Of a stretch of DNA of 64,000 nt, positions 59,666 to 64,000 are shown piece after piece. Positions within the stretch are counted from its first letter, which is position 1. The number at the start of each line of letters is the position of its first letter. This stretch comes from Actinacidiphila epipremni (GTDB lineage: Bacteria; Actinomycetota; Actinomycetes; Streptomycetales; Streptomycetaceae). Below the pieces are notes generated by a model that saw nothing but the letters and a program-made list of their open reading frames with translations, did not search any database and was not told the origin of the DNA. The stretch covers positions 1-64,000 of the forward strand of contig NZ_JAATEJ010000032.1 in assembly GCF_012034175.1 (NCBI RefSeq), read 5' to 3'. The position numbers were made by a program, and so were the translations under genes.

Positions 59666-60981
59666 CAGCGGAGGAACCCTTCGTAGTTACGCTGCTGGAG
59701 CTGGCTCTCGATCTGCTTCACCGTTTCGAGGCCGACACCCACGATGATCAGGATGCTGGTGCCGCCGAGCGGGAAGTTGCCGTTGCTGCCGTTGAAGATC
59801 GCGATGGCGACCGTCGGGACGAGAGCGATGAGCCCCAGGTACAGCGCGCCCGGCCACGTGATGCGGTTCAGCACGTAGCTCAGGTATTCGGCGGTGGGGC
59901 GTCCGGCCCTGATGCCCGGAATGAACCCACCATACTTCTTCATGTTGTCGCTGACTTCCTCGGGGTTGAAGGAGATCGCGACGTAGAAGAAGGCGAAGAA
60001 GACGATCAGCAGGAAGTAGGCCGCCATGTAGATCGGGTGGTCGCCCTTGGTGAAGTTCCGGCTGATCCACTGGGCCCAGCCCGCGGTCGATCCGGAGAAC
60101 TGCACGATCAGCGCCGGGATGTACAGCAGCGACGAGGCGAAGATGACCGGGATCACACCGGCCTGGTTGACCTTCAGCGGGATGTACGTGGACGTGCCGC
60201 CGTACGACCGCCGTCCGATCATCCGCTTCGCGTATTGCACGGGGATGCGGCGCTGCGCCTGCTCGACGAAGACCACCAGGCCGACGATCGCCAGGCCCAC
60301 CAGGATGACCGCGATGAACTCGACCCAGCCGTCGGCGATGGTGCCGGAGACCTTGATGGCCCACAGCGAGCCGGGGAAGCCGGCCGCGATGGAGACGAAC
60401 ATCAGGATCGACATGCCGTTGCCGATGCCGCGGTCGGTCACCAGCTCACCGAGCCACATGATGACGACGGTGCCGGCGGTCATCGTCGTCACCATCGTGA
60501 TGGTGGTGAAGATCGACTGGTTGGGCACGATGTTGCCGGCGTTGGTGCAGCCGGAGAACAGGCTGCCGGAGCGGGCGGTGGCGACCAGGCCGGTGCCCTG
60601 GAGCACGGCGAGCGCGACGGTCAGGTACCGGGTGTACTGGGTGATCTTCGTGGTGCCGGCCTGGCCCTCCTTCTTGAGGGCCTCCAGACGCGGGATCACC
60701 ACCGTCAGCAGCTGGAGGATGATGCTCGCCGTGATGTACGGCATGATTCCCAGCGCGAAGATCGTCAGCTGGAGCAGCGCGCCGCCGCTGAACATGTTCA
60801 CCAGGCCGAAGAGGCTGTTGTTGCCCTTCGTGTCCTTGATGCACTGATTGACCACGTGGTAGTCGATGCCCGGCACGGGCACGTGCGCCCCGAGGCGGTA
60901 GACCACGACGATGCTCAGGGTGAACAGAAGCTTCTTGCGCAGGTCGGGCGTCCTGAACGCCCGTGCGAACGCGGTGAGCAC
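59665..60981 (-). CDS. secY: Protein translocase subunit SecY
   Basis: A 438-residue ten-TM translocon channel subunit. It has LTAFARAFRTPDLRKKLLFTLSIVVVYRLGAHVPVPGID, the plug region, and the cytoplasmic loop before ELVTDRGIGNGMSILMF. I chose GTG 60981 (VLTAFARAF), preceded by GGAGG, instead of an upstream start with an extra MSFRAGAGAAGG. That gives the known length for Streptomyces SecY. It shares transcription with adk and map. Confidence 0.95.
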   Translation of the reverse strand: MLTAFARAFRTPDLRKKLLFTLSIVVVYRLGAHVPVPGIDYHVVNQCIKDTKGNNSLFGLVNMFSGGALLQLTIFALGIMPYITASIILQLLTVVIPRLEALKKEGQAGTTKITQYTRYLTVALAVLQGTGLVATARSGSLFSGCTNAGNIVPNQSIFTTITMVTTMTAGTVVIMWLGELVTDRGIGNGMSILMFVSIAAGFPGSLWAIKVSGTIADGWVEFIAVILVGLAIVGLVVFVEQAQRRIPVQYAKRMIGRRSYGGTSTYIPLKVNQAGVIPVIFASSLLYIPALIVQFSGSTAGWAQWISRNFTKGDHPIYMAAYFLLIVFFAFFYVAISFNPEEVSDNMKKYGGFIPGIRAGRPTAEYLSYVLNRITWPGALYLGLIALVPTVAIAIFNGSNGNFPLGGTSILIIVGVGLETVKQIESQLQQRNYEGFLR

Positions 60982-61117
60982 GGTGCCTCCTGCAGCCCCC
61001 GCGCCAGCGCGGAAGGACAATGATGAGGTATCTGACGACAGCAGCGTCGGTCAGCCTACCGGCGACGTAGCCCCGCAAGGAATGACCAACCGGGGAAGGA
61101 AAATCACAGGAACGAAC

Positions 61118-61155
61118 GACCGGGGATGCCCAGAGGTTTCTGGACATCCCCGGTC
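61118..61155 (-). terminator. Hairpin between rplO and secY
   Basis: GACCGGGGATG at 61118-61128 pairs with CATCCCCGGTC at 61145-61155 (11-bp perfect stem), and CCAGA/TCTGG extend it toward the loop. It lies about 15 bp past the rplO stop. It should end most spc-operon transcripts, with secY-adk-map reached by readthrough or by a promoter inside 60982-61118. Confidence 0.8.
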
Positions 61156-61169
61156 GCGTCGCATCGGGC

Positions 61170-61622
61170 TCAGACGAGCTCGGTGACGGTGCCGCCGGCG
61201 GCGGCGATCTTCTCCTTGGCGGAGCCGGAGACCGCGTCGACGGTCACCTGCAGCGCCACGGAGACCTCGCCGGTGCCGAGCACCTTGACGAGCTGGTTCT
61301 TGCGCACGGCACCCTTGGCGACCAGGTCGGCCACGGTGACCTCGCCACCCTCGGGGTAGAGGGTCGCGAGCTTGTCCAGGTTCACGACCTGGTACTCGGT
61401 GCGGAACGGGTTCTTGAAGCCCTTGAGCTTCGGGAGCCGCATGTGGAGAGGCATCTGCCCGCCCTCGAAGCGCTCCGGAACCTGGTAGCGGGCCTTGGTG
61501 CCCTTGGTGCCACGACCGGCCGTCTTGCCCTTGGAGCCCTCACCGCGACCCACCCGGGTCTTCGCGGTCTTGGCGCCGGGGGCCGGACGGAGGTTGTGGA
61601 TCTTGATCGGGTTGTCACCCAT
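61170..61622 (-). CDS. rplO: 50S ribosomal protein L15
   Basis: A 150-residue L15 with IKIHNLRPAPGAKTAKTRVGRGEGSKGKTAGRGTKGTKAR at the start. It is the last ribosomal gene before secY. Confidence 0.97.
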   Translation of the reverse strand: MGDNPIKIHNLRPAPGAKTAKTRVGRGEGSKGKTAGRGTKGTKARYQVPERFEGGQMPLHMRLPKLKGFKNPFRTEYQVVNLDKLATLYPEGGEVTVADLVAKGAVRKNQLVKVLGTGEVSVALQVTVDAVSGSAKEKIAAAGGTVTELV

Positions 61623-61624
61623 GA

Positions 61625-61807
61625 TCAGTCGACCTCCTCGACCGTGACGAGGTGGCGGACGGTGCGGACCATGCCACGGATCTCCGGGCGGTCCTCCTTG
61701 ACCACGACGTCGTGCAGGCGCTTGAGCCCGAGCGAACGCAGGGTGTCACGGTGGTTCTGCTTGCTGCCGATGTAGGACTTGGTCTGCGTGACCTTCAGGC
61801 GCGCCAT
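61625..61807 (-). CDS. rpmD: 50S ribosomal protein L30
   Basis: A 60-residue L30 (MARLKVTQTKSYIGSKQNHRDTLRSLGLKRLHDVVVKEDRPEIRGMVRTVRHLVTVEEVD). It is too short for many length filters. Its start overlaps the rpsE stop. Confidence 0.97.
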   Translation of the reverse strand: MARLKVTQTKSYIGSKQNHRDTLRSLGLKRLHDVVVKEDRPEIRGMVRTVRHLVTVEEVD

Positions 61808-62412
61808 CACACACCCACCCCGGCACGGGCCCGCAGCAGGGCGGCGGGCGCGACGTCCTCGATCGGCAGGCCGCGGCGGGCCGCGATCTCCTCGGGCCGC
61901 TGCAGGCCCTGGAGCGCCGCCACCGTGGCGTGCACGATGTTGATCGCGTTGTCCGAGCCGAGGCTCTTGGACAGCACGTCGTGGATGCCCGCGCACTCCA
62001 GCACGGCACGCACCGGGCCACCGGCGATCACACCGGTACCGGGCGAGGCCGGCTTGAGGAGCACGACGCCCGCGGCCTTCTCACCCTGGATCGGGTGCGG
62101 GATGGTGCCCTGGATACGGGGGACCTTGAAGAAGTGCTTCTTGGCCTCCTCCACACCCTTGGCGATGGCGGCCGGCACCTCCTTGGCCTTGCCGTAGCCG
62201 ACACCGACGGTGCCGTCACCGTCGCCCACCACGACCAGCGCGGTGAAGCTGAAGCGACGACCACCCTTCACAACCTTGGCGACGCGGTTGATCGCGACGA
62301 CCCGCTCGACATAAGCGGTCTTCTCGGCCTGCTGGCCGCCGTCCCGCCGGTCCTTACGGTCCCGCCGCTCGCCGCCTCCGGCACCGCTTCCGCGGCGCTG
62401 GGGTCCAGCCAT
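61807..62412 (-). CDS. rpsE: 30S ribosomal protein S5
   Basis: A 201-residue S5 with an Arg/Gly-rich N-terminal extension (RRGSGAGGGERRDRKDRRDGG). The core KTAYVERVVAINRVAKVVKGGRRFSFTALVVVGDGDGTVGVGYGKAKEVPAAIAKGVEEAKK is also present. It overlaps rpmD by one base. Confidence 0.97.
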   Translation of the reverse strand: MAGPQRRGSGAGGGERRDRKDRRDGGQQAEKTAYVERVVAINRVAKVVKGGRRFSFTALVVVGDGDGTVGVGYGKAKEVPAAIAKGVEEAKKHFFKVPRIQGTIPHPIQGEKAAGVVLLKPASPGTGVIAGGPVRAVLECAGIHDVLSKSLGSDNAINIVHATVAALQGLQRPEEIAARRGLPIEDVAPAALLRARAGVGV

Positions 62413-62479
62413 TGGAATTACCTCTCTTCGTTTCCGCTAGCTCACGCAGCGGCGTGACGCCGCTGCCGCGACGGGCGGC

Positions 62480-62863
62480 TCAGAACTTCAGGCCCGCTTC
62501 GCGGGCGGCGTCCGCGAGGGCGGCGATGCGCCCCGCGTACTGGTTGCCGCCACGGTCGAAGACGACTGCCTCGACGCCCTTGGCCTTGGCACGCTCGGCC
62601 ACGAGCTGGCCGACCTGCTTGGCCTTGGCGCTCTTGTCGCCTTCGCCGCCGCGGATGGACGCGTCGAGGGTCGACGCCGACGCGAGCGTGTGGCCCGCGA
62701 GGTCGTCGATCACCTGTGCCGTGATGCCCCGGTTGGAGCGGGTCACGACCAGGCGCGGACGCTCCGCCGTACCCGAGATCCGCTTGCGGATCCGGATGTG
62801 GCGACGCTTGATGGCGGCACCCTTGTACGCCTTGCCCTTGGCGATCTTCACACCGTATGCCAT
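62480..62863 (-). CDS. rplR: 50S ribosomal protein L18
   Basis: A 127-residue L18 (KAYKGAAIKRRHIRIRKRISGTAERPRLVVTRSNRGITAQVIDDLAGHTLASASTLDASI), ending REAGLKF. It binds 5S rRNA and lies between rplF and rpsE. Confidence 0.96.
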   Translation of the reverse strand: MAYGVKIAKGKAYKGAAIKRRHIRIRKRISGTAERPRLVVTRSNRGITAQVIDDLAGHTLASASTLDASIRGGEGDKSAKAKQVGQLVAERAKAKGVEAVVFDRGGNQYAGRIAALADAAREAGLKF

Positions 62864-62865
62864 GG

Positions 62866-63405
62866 CTACTTACCAGCCTTTCCGACCTTGCGGCGGATGA
62901 CCTCGCCGGCGTACTTGACGCCCTTGGCCTTGTACGGGTCGGGCTTGCGCAGCTTGCGGATGTTCGCCGCGACCTCGCCCACCTTCTGCTTGTCGATGCC
63001 CTCGACGGAGAACTTCACCGGGGACTCGACCTTGAAGGAGATCCCCTCGGGGGCCTCGACGAGAATCGGGTGGCTGTAGCCCAGCGCGAACTCCAGGTTG
63101 GAGCCCTTGGCCTGGACGCGGTAGCCGACACCGCTGATCTCGAGCTGCTTGCTGTAGCCCGCGGTCACGCCGGTGATCATGTTCGCCACCAGCGTGCGGG
63201 ACAGGCCGTGCAGGGCCTTCGAGACACGCTCGTCGTTGGGGCGGGTGACCAGCAGGGTGCCGTCCTCGCCCTTGGCGATCTCGATCGGCGCGGCAACGGT
63301 GTGGGTGAGCGAGCCCTTGGGGCCCTTCACCGCGACCGTGCGGCCGTCGATGGTGACGTCCACTCCGGCGGGAACCGAGATGGGCAGCTTGCCGATGCGC
63401 GACAT
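62866..63405 (-). CDS. rplF: 50S ribosomal protein L6
   Basis: A 179-residue L6 (MSRIGKLPISVPAGVDVTIDGRTVAVKGPKGSLTHTV, ending YAGEVIRRKVGKAGK). It follows rpsH by about 20 bp. Confidence 0.97.
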   Translation of the reverse strand: MSRIGKLPISVPAGVDVTIDGRTVAVKGPKGSLTHTVAAPIEIAKGEDGTLLVTRPNDERVSKALHGLSRTLVANMITGVTAGYSKQLEISGVGYRVQAKGSNLEFALGYSHPILVEAPEGISFKVESPVKFSVEGIDKQKVGEVAANIRKLRKPDPYKAKGVKYAGEVIRRKVGKAGK

Positions 63406-63426
63406 TGCTTTACCTCGCTTTCCCGG

Positions 63427-63825
63427 TTACCAGACGTAGGCGAGGACTTCCCCACCCACGCCCTTCTTCTGAGCCTGCTGGCCGGTGAGCAGCCCGTGCG
63501 ACGTGGAGATGATCGCCACGCCGAGGCCGCCGAGCACCTTCGGCAGGTTGGTGGACTTTGCGTAGACCCGCAGACCCGGCTTGCTGATCCGCTTGATGCC
63601 GGCGATCGAGCGCTCGCGGTTCGGGCCGAACTTCAGCTCGAGGACGAGGTTCTTGCCGACCTCCGCCTCCTCGACCTTCCAGGCCGTGATGTAGCCCTCC
63701 TGCTGGAGGATCTCCGCGATGTGCGACTTGATCTTGCTGAACGGCATCACGACGTCGTCGTGGTATGCCGAGTTCGCGTTCCGCAGACGGGTCAGCATGT
63801 CTGCGATGGGGTCGGTCATGGTCAT
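63427..63825 (-). CDS. rpsH: 30S ribosomal protein S8
   Basis: A 132-residue S8 with MTMTDPIADMLTRLRNANSAYHDDVVMPFSKIKSHIAEILQQEG and the C-terminal LGGLGVAIISTSHGLLTGQQAQKKGVGGEVLAYVW. It is the first gene of this set in the window. The 175 bp upstream to the window end (63826-64000) holds no coding sequence that I recognise, so the usual upstream neighbour, rpsN/rpsZ, must lie outside. Confidence 0.97.
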   Translation of the reverse strand: MTMTDPIADMLTRLRNANSAYHDDVVMPFSKIKSHIAEILQQEGYITAWKVEEAEVGKNLVLELKFGPNRERSIAGIKRISKPGLRVYAKSTNLPKVLGGLGVAIISTSHGLLTGQQAQKKGVGGEVLAYVW

Positions 63826-64000
63826 GAGGTGGCCCTGGGCCTCTCTCGCCGGGGTTTCCTGGTGCTCCGTCCTTCTCCCCCGGGGTGAACCGGGGACGGG
63901 TGCGGTGCGGTGGACCTACGGCGTAGTAAGTCGATGCGGGCGGCGGGCGCCCAACCCTTCTACCCTACGGGATGAAAGGGCAGGCACTCGCCGACCAACT

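Noticed and set aside
63826..64000. rpsN/rpsZ upstream of rpsH
   Set aside because: No S14 coding pattern appears in the last 175 bases on either strand. The gene, if present, is outside the window.

Overview
This 64 kb window is very GC-rich actinobacterial chromosome, almost certainly Streptomyces. The codon use is strongly G/C-third, GTG starts are common, GroEL1 has a histidine-rich tail behind two CIRCE operators, and the gene order (groES-groEL1, tsaB-rimI-tsaD, tsaE, alr, nnr, acpS, coaA, glmM, rpsI-rplM, truA, rplQ-rpoA, rpsD-rpsK-rpsM-rpmJ-infA, map-adk-secY, rplO to rpsH) is the conserved Streptomyces core next to the spc/alpha ribosomal operons. I see no rRNA, tRNA, insertion sequence, integrase or CRISPR array.

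Layout. 0-5 kb: a GNAT enzyme, a MOSC protein, an SDR, then groEL1/groES on the minus strand with tandem CIRCE elements. 5.1-12.1 kb: an accessory lasso-peptide cluster. It holds an HTH regulator, an M20-like hydrolase with substituted metal ligands, a 57-residue precursor missed by length-based gene calling, a lasso cyclase, an RRE (PqqD-like) protein, a B2 leader protease and an ABC exporter. Four TCCCAG repeats with 11-12 bp spacing lie in front of the precursor. 12.3-16.8 kb: a methyltransferase, an unknown protein, and a divergent MFS exporter/TetR pair. 16.8-23.2 kb: the t6A tRNA-modification genes tsaD, tsaB and tsaE with rimI, a degenerate L,D-transpeptidase-like protein, a tiny ORF behind an iron-box-like palindrome, an alpha/beta hydrolase and alanine racemase. 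23.2-29.8 kb: a leaderless SRPBCC-MarR pair, then an accessory island with MazG-like, endonuclease/phosphatase-fold, thymidylate-kinase-like and radical SAM genes on the minus strand. Divergent from these are a frame-disrupted HTH/TPR-type regulator and a GNAT gene, followed by an unusual GNAT-transmembrane fusion. The kinase-like gene and the regulator both appear to carry internal deletions.

29.8-37.8 kb: two adjacent minus-strand transcription units for amino-sugar use. One encodes a substrate-binding protein, ROK kinase, ABC ATPase, permease and SIS protein. The other encodes a GntR/UTRA regulator, NagA and NanE. Together they suggest uptake and conversion of an N-acetylated amino sugar to a glycolytic intermediate, and three GACCACTGGT sites lie upstream of the transport operon. 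38-46 kb: nnr, acpS, a GlxA-type regulator divergent from a cupin, coaA, glmM, and rplM-rpsI. 46.3-49.7 kb: an ABC-F protein and a proline-rich membrane-anchored protein.

50.6-53.9 kb: a compact, translationally coupled three-gene cassette (DUF262 protein, AAA ATPase, unknown protein) sits between truA and rplQ and looks like an undescribed defence-type module. 53.9-64 kb: rplQ to rpsH, the alpha and spc ribosomal genes with map, adk and secY, all on the minus strand. Several intergenic regions carry short tandem repeats of 6, 12 or 20 bp.
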